A stretch of 12,377 bases of DNA from Haemophilus sp. (GTDB lineage: Bacteria > Pseudomonadota > Gammaproteobacteria > Enterobacterales > Pasteurellaceae): positions 1-12,377 of the forward strand of contig JAHZCD010000014.1 in the NCBI GenBank assembly GCA_019423025.1. Reading direction: 5' to 3'. The position numbers and the translations under genes are program-made. Positions 1 to 6,605 of the stretch are shown one piece after another (position 1 is the first letter of the stretch; every line of letters begins with the position of its first letter). The notes beneath the pieces are model-generated. The model searched no databases. It saw only the letters and a list, made by a program, of their open reading frames with translations, and was not told the origin of the DNA.

Positions 1-7
1 TCTGAAG

Positions 8-36
8 ATTTTACACTTTTTGAGCAAAAAAGCAAG
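8..36 (-). promoter_or_regulatory. possible outward-facing promoter motif, left edge
   Basis: Read on the minus strand, this holds CTTGC, six T, GCTC, then AAAAAGTGTAAAAT. It could be a sigma70-type promoter (TTGCTT, 16 bp, TAAAAT) for a gene beyond the left edge. A near-identical block lies in the opposite orientation at 12342-12370 (25 of 29 positions match). The downstream gene is not in the window, so the role is a guess. Confidence 0.3.
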
Positions 37-70
37 CCGATAGCCTATTTCTACTTGAGAAATTCACCAT

Positions 71-105
71 AAAAAATGACCGCACTTCATCACAAAGTGC
101 GGTCA
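71..105 (-). terminator. gdhA rho-independent terminator made from a uptake-signal pair
   Basis: An 11-bp perfect stem (TGACCGCACTT / AAGTGCGGTCA, arms 77-87 and 95-105) with a 7-nt loop is followed on the minus strand by six T. It starts about 20 nt past the gdhA stop. Each arm carries a complete AAGTGCGGT uptake core (79-87 and 95-103). Such inverted pairs acting as terminators are known in Haemophilus. The plus side also has a short T stretch, so it may act in both directions. Confidence 0.9.
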
Positions 106-126
106 AATTTTCATTCATTTATTGGA

Positions 127-1476
127 TTAATAAACCCCTTGAGCCAACATTGCATCAGCTACTTTTACAAAGCCTGCGACGTTTGCGCCAACTACGTAGT
201 TAATGTTTGCTTGGCCTTCTGCTGAACCGTATTTTTTACAGTTGGCATGAATATCTAACATGATACGATGAAGCTGCTTATCCACTTCTTCAGCCGTCCA
301 GTATAAACGTTGTGAACTTTGCGCCATCTCTAAGCCTGATGTCGCAACACCACCTGCATTAGCTGCTTTACCTGGGCCAAATAATACACCAGCCTCTAAG
401 AATGCTTCTGTTGCTTCGATAGTGGTTGGCATGTTTGCACCTTCAGCAACTAATTTCACGCCATTTGCAATTAAGGCTTTGGCATCTGAAATCTCTAATT
501 CGTTTTGAGTTGCACAAGGAAGAGCGATATCCGCTTTCACTTCCCAAGGGCGTTTACCCGCAACATATTGTAAACCAAACTGTTCCGCAAATTCTTTTAC
601 GCGACCACGTTTTACGTTTTTGAGTTCTAATAACGCGGCTAATTTTTCACGGTCAAAACCTTCTGGCAAATACACATAACCTGCTGAGTCAGAACAAGTC
701 ACCACTTTCGCACCGAGCTCCATCGCTTTTTCAATCGCATATTGCGCCACGTTACCTGAACCAGAAACTAAAACCGTTTTACCTTGGAAGCTATCCCCTT
801 TCTCTGCAAGCATTGCTTGGGCAAAATAAACCAAACCATAACCCGTCGCTTCAGGGCGAATTAAACTTCCACCGAATGAAAGCCCACGACCAGTAAACAC
901 ACAAGCAGCTTGGTTTGATAATTTTTTCATATAGCCTGCAAGATAACCAACTTCGCGACCACCTACACCGATATCTCCCGCTGGCACATCGGTATCTGGA
1001 CCTACATGACGATACAATTCAGCCATTAATGCTTGGCAGAAACGCATCACTTCAGCATCTGATTTGCCTTTAGGATCAAAATCTGAGCCACCTTTCGCAC
1101 CGCCCATCGGCAATGTGGTTAAGGCATTTTTAAAGATCTGTTCAAAACCTAAGAATTTTAAGATTGATAAGTTAACGGATGGATGAAAACGCATCCCCCC
1201 TTTAAAAGGACCAATTGCACTGTTGAATTGCACTCGGAAAGCACGGTTTACTTGAACTTGGCCTTTATCATCAGTCCATGCCACACGGAATTGGATTGCG
1301 CGTTCTGGCTCAACTAAACGCTCTAATAAAGCTTCTGAACGGTATTTAGGATTTGCTTCCAAGAAAGGCCAGATTGACGTGAAGACTTCACGAACGGCTT
1401 GTAAAAATTCAGGTTGCTGGCCGTCACGTTGAGCCACTTTTTCAAGAAATGCGTCTAAGGATGCTACTGCTGACAT
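127..1476 (-). CDS. gdhA: NADP-specific glutamate dehydrogenase
   Basis: GdhA makes glutamate in the cytoplasm by reductive amination of 2-oxoglutarate with ammonia and NADPH. The protein has 449 residues, and the E. coli type that it closely resembles has 447. The N-terminal catalytic domain shows GPFKGGMRFHPS (89-100), the loop PMGGAKGGSDFDP with catalytic Lys128, and PAGDIGVGGRE with Asp168. The Rossmann domain carries GSGNVA (239-244), and CSDSAG (261-266) ends the second strand, as in NADP-type enzymes. The ATG at 1476 follows AAGGA at a 7-8 nt spacing, which fixes the start. The gene stands alone: it has its own candidate promoter upstream and a strong terminator at 71-105, and the hemB terminator separates it from hemB. 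There is nothing irregular in the frame. Confidence 0.98.
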   Translation of the reverse strand: MSAVASLDAFLEKVAQRDGQQPEFLQAVREVFTSIWPFLEANPKYRSEALLERLVEPERAIQFRVAWTDDKGQVQVNRAFRVQFNSAIGPFKGGMRFHPSVNLSILKFLGFEQIFKNALTTLPMGGAKGGSDFDPKGKSDAEVMRFCQALMAELYRHVGPDTDVPAGDIGVGGREVGYLAGYMKKLSNQAACVFTGRGLSFGGSLIRPEATGYGLVYFAQAMLAEKGDSFQGKTVLVSGSGNVAQYAIEKAMELGAKVVTCSDSAGYVYLPEGFDREKLAALLELKNVKRGRVKEFAEQFGLQYVAGKRPWEVKADIALPCATQNELEISDAKALIANGVKLVAEGANMPTTIEATEAFLEAGVLFGPGKAANAGGVATSGLEMAQSSQRLYWTAEEVDKQLHRIMLDIHANCKKYGSAEGQANINYVVGANVAGFVKVADAMLAQGVY

Positions 1477-1557
1477 AGGATTTTCCTTCTAGTAGTGAGT
1501 TAATATGATGTGTGTAACGTTATTTTATTTATCACCGTCTTGTTGCGGCGTGTCATC

Positions 1558-1587
1558 AATATAACAATAGAAAAATCAACTAGGCAA
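1558..1587 (-). promoter_or_regulatory. candidate gdhA promoter
   Basis: On the minus strand, TTGCCT (1587-1582) and TATATT (1563-1558) are separated by 18 bp. The -10 matches consensus at 5 of 6 positions and the -35 at 4 of 6. Transcription would start near 1550, giving a leader of about 75 nt before the gdhA ATG. It lies just past the hemB terminator, where a gdhA promoter is expected. Confidence 0.4.
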
Positions 1588-1614
1588 CAGTTTTTTTATA
1601 GAAAAAATGAAGAA

Positions 1615-1655
1615 AAAATAAAAAACGAGAAAATATTTAATATTTTCTCGTTTTT
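1615..1655 (-). terminator. hemB rho-independent terminator
   Basis: A perfect 17-bp inverted repeat centred on one base (arms 1621-1637 and 1639-1655, core ACGAGAAAATATT) is followed on the minus strand by a T-rich run (TTTTTTATTTTTT). It lies 56 nt after the hemB stop. The plus side is also T-rich, so it may work in both directions. A smaller hairpin, CAACTT-AAA-AAGTTG (1695-1709), sits directly after the stop codon. Confidence 0.85.
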
Positions 1656-1710
1656 ATTGAATAAGATCTAATATTAGCGCCTGGATTAGCACTTCAACTT
1701 AAAAAGTTGC

Positions 1711-2733
1711 TTATTTATTTTTACCTTCTAAATAAAGCCATTCAGCGACTTGCTTAGCAAAATACGTCAAAATACCATCCGCACCCGCACGTTTAAAGCA
1801 AAGCAATGATTCCATAATGCATTCTTTTTCTTTCAACCAACCATTTTGAATGGCTGCCATATGCATCGCATATTCACCAGAAACTTGGTAAGCAAAGGTT
1901 GGCACACCAAAATAGTCTTTCACGCGATATACCATGTCTAAATATGGCATACCTGGTTTCACCATCACCATATCTGCTCCTTCTTGTAAATCAAGAGCCA
2001 CTTCTTGCAAGCCTTCATTACCGTTGGCTGGATCAAGTTGATAGGTTTTCTTGTCACCACCTTTAAGGTTCCCAGCAGAACCGACTGCATCACGGAATGG
2101 GCCATAATAATTAGACGCATATTTTGCGGAGTACGCCATAATTTGCGTATTGATATGACCATTTTCTTCCAATGCCTGACGAATACGACCAATACGTCCA
2201 TCCATCATATCACTCGGTGCCACAATATCAGCACCAGCTTCAGCGTGTGAAACAGCCTGTTTAATCAGGATATCTGTTGTGATATCGTTTAAGACATAGC
2301 CTTCTTCATCAATGATGCCATCTTGTCCATGAATAGTATAAGGATCAAGTGCTACATCAGTTAATACGCCTAATTCTGGATACGCGGCTTTCAATGCTTT
2401 TACTGCACGCTGTACTAAACCATTTGGGTTAAACGCTTCATCTGCCATTAAAGATTTTTTATCTTGCTCAACCACAGGGAATAATGCGATCACTGGCACA
2501 CCATATTTCACTAAAAGACCTGCTTCAATTAATAACTGATCGATGGTTAAACGCTCAACTTTAGGCATAGAAGGCACTGGTTCACGATGATTTTCACCTT
2601 CAATAATAAATACCGGATAAATTAAATCATTCGCGGTTAAAGTATTTTCTGCCACTAAACGGCGGCTAAAATCATGTTTACGTAAGCGACGAAGACGACG
2701 GGTTGGGAAACCGCCTAAAATTTGTTGAGTCAT
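1711..2733 (-). CDS. hemB: porphobilinogen synthase (delta-aminolevulinic acid dehydratase)
   Basis: HemB condenses two 5-aminolevulinate molecules to porphobilinogen, the first common pyrrole step to haem, in the cytoplasm. I start it at the ATG at 2733 (340 residues), because AGGA lies 9 nt upstream. The GTG at 2775 would add 14 residues read through the preceding hairpin. Active-site lysines are visible: YSAKYAS (Lys204) and the Schiff-base lysine in MVKPGM (Lys259). The metal loop reads DVALDPYTIHGQDG (126-139). It has aspartates where zinc-type enzymes carry three cysteines, which fits the magnesium-dependent type known from Pseudomonas. It follows tatC but is separated by a hairpin, and no convincing promoter of its own was found. 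It may depend on readthrough from tatABC. Confidence 0.97.
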   Translation of the reverse strand: MTQQILGGFPTRRLRRLRKHDFSRRLVAENTLTANDLIYPVFIIEGENHREPVPSMPKVERLTIDQLLIEAGLLVKYGVPVIALFPVVEQDKKSLMADEAFNPNGLVQRAVKALKAAYPELGVLTDVALDPYTIHGQDGIIDEEGYVLNDITTDILIKQAVSHAEAGADIVAPSDMMDGRIGRIRQALEENGHINTQIMAYSAKYASNYYGPFRDAVGSAGNLKGGDKKTYQLDPANGNEGLQEVALDLQEGADMVMVKPGMPYLDMVYRVKDYFGVPTFAYQVSGEYAMHMAAIQNGWLKEKECIMESLLCFKRAGADGILTYFAKQVAEWLYLEGKNK

Positions 2734-2758
2734 AATAATATTCCTGTTTTTTATGATG

Positions 2759-2783
2759 TTAAAAGGGCGTATCACCTACGCCC
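2759..2783 (-). terminator. tatC terminator or attenuator ahead of hemB
   Basis: A GC-rich 6-bp stem, GGGCGT / ACGCCC (2765-2770 and 2778-2783), with a 7-nt loop is followed on the minus strand by TTTTAACAT. It lies 6 nt past the tatC stop. With only four T it may be leaky, which would let tat transcripts reach hemB. Confidence 0.65.
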
Positions 2784-2789
2784 ATTTTC

Positions 2790-3584
2790 TTAATCTTTGT
2801 GATTCAAATCAGCCTGATTTTCTACCGCACTTTCTTCATCCGTTGTCTCTTCTTCATCATCTTTCGGTTGATAGAAACGAGCAACTAATAAGCCTAATTC
2901 AAATAAAAGGCACATTGGTACGGCAAGTAACGTTTGTGAGAAAACATCGGGTGGCGTTAAGATCATACCGACAAAAAACGCACCGACAACAATATAAGGA
3001 CGTTTTGAAGCCAATGCTTTCGTCGTGGTTACACCTGTCCAACAAAGTAAAATAATAGCAACAGGTACTTCAAAACACACACCGAATGCCAAGAATAATG
3101 CTAAAGCAAAATCAAGGTAACTACTGATATCTGTGGCGATAGCCACCCCTTCTGGTGCGGTTTGAGTAAAGAAACTAAACACAAAAGGGAAAACGATGTA
3201 ATAAGCAAATGCCACACCGCAATAGAATAAAACTGTACTGGAAAATAATAACGGATAAATTAAACGTTTTTCATGTTGATATAGCGCCGGTGCAACAAAC
3301 GCCCAAATTTGATAAAGCAAATAAGGCACCGAAATAAATACCGATACAATCGCGGTTAATTTAATTGGCGTAAAGAAAGGCGTTTGAATATTGGTTGCAA
3401 TCATCGTTGCGCCCTTTGGCATTACTGCCGTTAAAGGTGCGGCGACAAAATGATAAATATCATTAGAAAAATAAACCAACGCCACAAAAACCACTAAAAT
3501 ACAAATTACACAACGTAATAAGCGGTTTCTGAGTTCAACAAGATGGGTAATTAACGGTTGGGAATCGTCCGTCGTATTGCTCAT
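2790..3584 (-). CDS. tatC: Sec-independent protein translocase subunit TatC
   Basis: TatC is the polytopic inner-membrane receptor of the twin-arginine translocation pathway. With TatB it binds RR signal peptides of folded cargo. The 264-residue protein follows the E. coli TatC pattern throughout. It has the N-terminal ITHLVELRNRL with Glu17, ATNIQTPFFTPIKL in the first periplasmic loop, YQHEKRL with Glu105, APEGVAIATDISSYLDF in the second periplasmic loop, and LTPPDVFSQ with Asp213. Six membrane segments are recognisable. The C-terminal tail (about 241-264) is short and acidic. The ATG at 3584 is 9 nt past the tatB stop and is preceded by AGAG. An exact uptake-signal core sits in the tail (2824-2832). 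Confidence 0.98.
   Translation of the reverse strand: MSNTTDDSQPLITHLVELRNRLLRCVICILVVFVALVYFSNDIYHFVAAPLTAVMPKGATMIATNIQTPFFTPIKLTAIVSVFISVPYLLYQIWAFVAPALYQHEKRLIYPLLFSSTVLFYCGVAFAYYIVFPFVFSFFTQTAPEGVAIATDISSYLDFALALFLAFGVCFEVPVAIILLCWTGVTTTKALASKRPYIVVGAFFVGMILTPPDVFSQTLLAVPMCLLFELGLLVARFYQPKDDEEETTDEESAVENQADLNHKD
2824..2832 (-). repeat. DNA uptake signal core inside tatC
   Basis: An exact AAGTGCGGT on the minus strand, in codons for the acidic C-terminal tail of TatC, where sequence constraint is low. It is a single copy, not part of a hairpin. Confidence 0.9.
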
Positions 3585-3593
3585 AATTATTCT

Positions 3594-4199
3594 CTAGGAC
3601 TTAGCTTCAGATTTAGGTGCTGGTTGCAGTTCCACATCATCCGGCGAATAGTAATCAGATAAACGCTCGGTTAATTCAGCTTGTTCATGGGCTTCAAGTG
3701 CGGTCAAATCCACTTCTATTTTTTCAGGTTCTGAAACTTCAGCAAGTTCATTCTCTACATGCTCTATCGATGCTGTTTCAGATGGTTTTTCTGTAGTTTC
3801 TTGTGAATTCACCACGAGTTTTTCAGCAGAATTAGCAGGATTTTCAGCCGCACTTTTAATTTCTTTAATTTGCTCTTCTACCGTTGTGCCCGCTGCAGCC
3901 GCTTTTTCTTCTAGCTCTGCACGCATTTTTTGAGCCTGCTCTTTCAGCTCTTCAACGGTTTTACTTAAATCTGGGGAAAGCTGTTTTAGATTCAGTTGTT
4001 CCGCTTTCTTAATGCTATCTTGCAATTCTTGCAATTTAAGCTCTTGTTTTAATTCATTTTGAACATTAGCTGCCAACCCACGGATCGTTTTCACCCAGCC
4101 CATTACCGTGCGGATAGCCACAGGTAAACGCTTAGGGCCTAGTACTACTAAGCCCACAAGCATCAATAAAACAAGTTCGGAAAAACCAATATCAAACAC
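3594..4199 (-). CDS. tatB: Sec-independent protein translocase subunit TatB
   Basis: TatB is an inner-membrane protein with one transmembrane helix that pairs with TatC in the receptor complex. The start is typical: MFDIGFSEL with the conserved Glu8, a membrane helix at about 4-20, the LGPKRLP hinge (20-26), then an amphipathic helix and NELKQELKLQELQDS. The region from about 50 to 115 looks strongly helical. From about 125 to the end, residue 201, it is acidic and low in complexity, as is usual for the variable tail. The start codon is GTG at 4199, 2 nt past the tatA stop, with AGG 7 nt upstream, so translation is probably coupled to tatA. An uptake-signal core is embedded in the tail at 3696-3704. 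Confidence 0.97.
   Translation of the reverse strand: MFDIGFSELVLLMLVGLVVLGPKRLPVAIRTVMGWVKTIRGLAANVQNELKQELKLQELQDSIKKAEQLNLKQLSPDLSKTVEELKEQAQKMRAELEEKAAAAGTTVEEQIKEIKSAAENPANSAEKLVVNSQETTEKPSETASIEHVENELAEVSEPEKIEVDLTALEAHEQAELTERLSDYYSPDDVELQPAPKSEAKS
3696..3704 (+). repeat. DNA uptake signal core inside tatB
   Basis: An exact AAGTGCGGT on the plus strand, followed by CAAAT, within codons for the variable acidic tail of TatB. A near miss (CCGCACTTTT preceded by G instead of A) lies at about 3850 in the same gene. Confidence 0.9.
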
Positions 4200-4201
4200 G
4201 G

Positions 4202-4432
4202 TTATGCCTGTTCTTTATCTTTTACAGTTTCAGTTTTTTCAGCGGTTGTTGTGCCGTCTTTAATTTGAGTAAACTCCGCATCTTTTTTTGGCTCGTCATC
4301 AGACATCGCTTTTTTAAAGCCTTTTACTGCTGCGCCAAGATCAGATCCCGCATTGCGTAATTTTTTTGTACCGAATACTAATAAAATCACGACTAATAAA
4401 ATAATCATTTGTGCTGGGGATAAACCAAACAT
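4202..4432 (-). CDS. tatA: Sec-independent protein translocase subunit TatA
   Basis: TatA is the small inner-membrane subunit that oligomerises on the TatBC receptor to form the passage for folded proteins. The 76-residue protein has one transmembrane helix (about 5-20), the hinge FGTKKLR (20-26) and an amphipathic helix GSDLGAAVKGFKKAMSDDEP (29-48). A short charged tail follows. The ATG at 4432 is preceded by GGAG at a 7-nt spacing. It is the first gene of a compact tatA-tatB-tatC operon with gaps of 2 and 9 nt, and a good promoter lies at 4473-4501. tatD is not present in the window. Confidence 0.98.
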   Translation of the reverse strand: MFGLSPAQMIILLVVILLVFGTKKLRNAGSDLGAAVKGFKKAMSDDEPKKDAEFTQIKDGTTTAEKTETVKDKEQA

Positions 4433-4472
4433 AGAAAAACTCCGTTAGAATTAAATTGAAAATTTGGGCTTG

Positions 4473-4501
4473 AATATACTCTTTTTATGCATTTGTCTCA
4501 A
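4473..4501 (-). promoter_or_regulatory. tatABC promoter
   Basis: On the minus strand, TTGAGA (4501-4496), a 17-bp spacer and TATATT (4478-4473). Each hexamer matches the sigma70 consensus at 5 of 6 positions. The predicted start near 4466 gives a leader of about 35 nt, ending in GGAG before the tatA ATG. The promoter begins just past the terminator of the BCCT gene upstream. Confidence 0.75.
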
Positions 4502-4509
4502 GAGGTAAT

Positions 4510-4554
4510 TTTAAAAGTGCGGTCAAAAAATAATGTTATTTTCAACCGCACTTT
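4510..4554 (-). terminator. terminator of the second BCCT gene, made from an uptake-signal pair
   Basis: Arms AAAGTGCGGT (4514-4523) and ACCGCACTTT (4545-4554) each contain an exact uptake core (4515-4523 and 4545-4553). The inner part extends imperfectly with A/T pairs. On the minus strand the stem is followed by TTTTAAAATT. The 4538-4554 part belongs to a 48-bp direct repeat shared with the next BCCT gene's 3' end. Confidence 0.85.
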
Positions 4555-4585
4555 ATTCTTATTATTCAGCCAGTTCTGTTTGCTC
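4538..4585. repeat. 48-bp direct repeat, copy A (partner at 6558-6605)
   Basis: This matches 6558-6605 at 47 of 48 positions, with the single difference at 4556 (T versus G). It covers one arm of the terminator plus the codons for HEQTELAE and a stop. In this copy those codons lie behind a premature stop and are no longer translated. The two copies are 2020 bp apart. Confidence 0.95.
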
Positions 4586-4597
4586 ATGAGACAGGAA
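4562..4597 (-). pseudogene. untranslated relic of the BCCT C-terminal tail
   Basis: These are twelve in-frame codons following the TAA at 4600-4598. They read FLSHEQTELAE and a stop. The intact neighbour ends QELMAHEQTELAE at the same alignment positions, where its Glu codon (GAA) matches the TAA here. This is direct sequence evidence that a single G-to-T change shortened the second BCCT protein by 12 residues. Confidence 0.85.
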
Positions 4598-6517
4598 TTA
4601 TGAAATAACAAAATCCAGTTCTTTCATGTATCGCTCATAACATTGCAATATGTCCACGATCAAATCCTCTTCATTTGTAATACTTAAAGGATAACCTTCC
4701 AATTGAATATTGGTTGAAACCATTAATGCATGATGAACTTGTGCAGTTTCAGGCTCAGGCTTCTCGAACAAGGTAATTTGGTAAAAAAAATCTTCTGCTA
4801 AACCATTTTCAATAGAAAGAACCAGTTGATTATTATCACGACCAAAATGTTGCTGTAAGGTCACATTTAAACCATAGGTACCAATGAGTAACTGCCGTAA
4901 CTCTCTCATTGCTAAAAGTGCCGTTGTTTTTAAATGGGAAATGGCGTCATCTCGCTTAGGTTCAATCACTAGCTGTCTTAAACGACTACGCCAGTTTGCA
5001 CCTGTCCACAAATCTGAAACCTCTGTGGAATAATATTGACGTTCAAATCGTAAACCTTTTAACAAACTCCATGCCATCACTGACATCAACAGAGCAAAAG
5101 GTAAAGAGAAAAACAACATCGTTGATTGTAGTATTTCAATACCGCCAAAAAGATAAAGAACAAATGTAACAGCTGACAATAAACCACCCCAAAACATAGA
5201 TTGCCAACGAGGTGAAACCTGGCTTTTGTCTTCAATTGCGATATTATTAAGCGTATAAATACCAAAGTTAATGGTTACAATAAAAAAGAGTGTGATAATA
5301 AATAAAGCTAACGTTTTAGTTAAACCGGAATAGGGTAAATAACTCAAAAAATCAAAAAGAAGTGATCCCACATCATTTACAGCTCGACCTAAGGCCCCCT
5401 TAGCAAGATGCTCATTCACCCAAATTGCTCCATTACCAAATACCGTGAACCACAAAACGAAGAATAAACTTGGCACCATCAATACGCCGAAAATAAACTC
5501 CCGCAAAGTTCGTCCGCGAGAAATCCGTGCGATAAAAATCCCAAAGCCGGGCGCCCATGAAAACCACCATGCCCAGTAAAAAACCGTCCAATCCATAAAC
5601 CAATCTAGATGTTCTACATCATAGGCATAAGCCTTGAAGCCGACTCTAATTAAACCGCTTAAATAGGTACCAATATTTTCCGTAAAAGCAGAAATTAAAT
5701 ATATTGTCGGACCGAATAGCAAAACCAATAGCATAAAGAGAAAGGTAACGCCTAGATTTAGCTCACTAAGAATACGGAACCCGTTGGCAATCCCTTGCAG
5801 TGAAATTAAGATAGCAATGATAAAAACACTCACTAAAATAAGGGGAACCAAATACGGTGAGTTATCCAATAAATGCATTGAGTGGAATGCTGCAGCCAAC
5901 CGAATCGCACTGTAACCTAAGGTTGCGACTACGCCAAATAAGGTGGTACAAATCCCGAGAATATCAATGACATCCCCTACTTTTCCATTAATCTTTTCTT
6001 TCAGTAAGGGATAAAAACAAGAGCGTAAAGAAAAGGGTAATTTATAGCGAAATCCGAAGTAAGCTATCGTAAGTGCAATTAATCCATAAATAGCCCAAGC
6101 ACTGATACTCCAATGAAAAATACTAAAAAATAATGCCGTTCTAACTTTCTCATATTCACCTATTGGTGAAAGAAAATGTGAAAGCGGTTCAGCTACACCA
6201 AGAAAAACAATGCCAATACCAATTCCAGAGGTGAAGAGTAATGCAATCCAAGAGCCTAATTTAAACTCTGGTTCTTCCTCATCACTCCCTAGTTTAATAT
6301 CGCCGTATCGTCCTAACGCCAAGAAAAGTAAAAAGAATAGAAAAAATGCACTCAGTAAAATATAAAACCAGCTAAATTGAGAGAAAATAAAGGCTTTCGC
6401 CGCAGCAAGATAAGATATCGTTTGCTGCGTATCAAATAAAAGGGCTGCAATAATCGCTAAACTAAAACCTAAACTGCCCCAAATAACATTTGCTTTGAAA
6501 GTATTTTGTATCTTCAT
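4598..6517 (-). CDS. divergent BCCT-family transporter, C-terminally shortened
   Basis: BCCT proteins import quaternary-ammonium solutes such as choline, betaine or carnitine across the inner membrane. This 639-residue copy has about 12 hydrophobic segments up to residue 490. It keeps GIGIGIVFLGVAEP (98-111) and the family signature DWTVFYWAWW (309-318). A cytoplasmic tail of about 150 residues ends near DILQCYERYMKELD, like BetT. Its closest visible relative is the gene next upstream. Three things are odd. The TSADS stretch of the neighbour is VTINF here (414-418). The protein stops 11 residues early by a nonsense codon. The ATG at 6517 has no ribosome binding site. A GTG at 6571 is in frame, but its extra 18 codons run through the neighbour's terminator, so I reject it. 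The substrate is unknown, and activity is uncertain although the frame is open. Confidence 0.85.
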   Translation of the reverse strand: MKIQNTFKANVIWGSLGFSLAIIAALLFDTQQTISYLAAAKAFIFSQFSWFYILLSAFFLFFLLFLALGRYGDIKLGSDEEEPEFKLGSWIALLFTSGIGIGIVFLGVAEPLSHFLSPIGEYEKVRTALFFSIFHWSISAWAIYGLIALTIAYFGFRYKLPFSLRSCFYPLLKEKINGKVGDVIDILGICTTLFGVVATLGYSAIRLAAAFHSMHLLDNSPYLVPLILVSVFIIAILISLQGIANGFRILSELNLGVTFLFMLLVLLFGPTIYLISAFTENIGTYLSGLIRVGFKAYAYDVEHLDWFMDWTVFYWAWWFSWAPGFGIFIARISRGRTLREFIFGVLMVPSLFFVLWFTVFGNGAIWVNEHLAKGALGRAVNDVGSLLFDFLSYLPYSGLTKTLALFIITLFFIVTINFGIYTLNNIAIEDKSQVSPRWQSMFWGGLLSAVTFVLYLFGGIEILQSTMLFFSLPFALLMSVMAWSLLKGLRFERQYYSTEVSDLWTGANWRSRLRQLVIEPKRDDAISHLKTTALLAMRELRQLLIGTYGLNVTLQQHFGRDNNQLVLSIENGLAEDFFYQITLFEKPEPETAQVHHALMVSTNIQLEGYPLSITNEEDLIVDILQCYERYMKELDFVIS

Positions 6518-6531
6518 ATTTGTTTTAAGAT

Positions 6532-6574
6532 AAAAAGTGCGGTTAAAAATTAAGAGGATTTTCAACCGCACTTT
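6532..6574 (-). terminator. terminator of the betT-like gene, made from an uptake-signal pair
   Basis: Arms AAAGTGCGGTT (6534-6544) and AACCGCACTTT (6564-6574) form an 11-bp stem, with uptake cores at 6535-6543 and 6565-6573. On the minus strand TTTTTATC follows. It begins 7 nt past the stop of the betT-like gene and ends only about 15 nt before the ATG of the next BCCT gene. Confidence 0.88.
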
Positions 6575-6605
6575 AGTCTTATTATTCAGCCAGTTCTGTT
6601 TGCTC
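6558..6605. repeat. 48-bp direct repeat, copy B (partner at 4538-4585)
   Basis: This is the counterpart of 4538-4585, identical at 47 of 48 positions. Here the coding part is live and encodes the last residues (HEQTELAE and stop) of the intact BCCT protein. The rest is one terminator arm. Similarity drops sharply on both sides of the repeat. Confidence 0.95.

Noticed and set aside
426..623. Plus-strand open frame of 65 codons within gdhA
   Set aside because: It is the complement of conserved gdhA codons, with no ribosome site and no recognisable protein. The same holds for plus-strand frames inside hemB, tatC, betT and nadN.
2734..2775. Longer HemB from a GTG at 2775
   Set aside because: It would run through the tatC-side hairpin and has no ribosome binding site. 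The ATG at 2733 follows AGGA and gives the usual HemB beginning.
3660..3705. AHEQAELTE in TatB resembling AHEQTELAE at the end of the BetT-like protein
   Set aside because: The nucleotide sequences are not alike, and the peptide is short and low in complexity, so it is probably coincidence.
6518..6571. Longer second BCCT protein starting at a GTG inside the terminator (18 extra residues)
   Set aside because: The extra codons are just the uptake-signal hairpin, there is no good ribosome site, and the ATG at 6517 aligns with Met7 of the neighbour's N-terminus.
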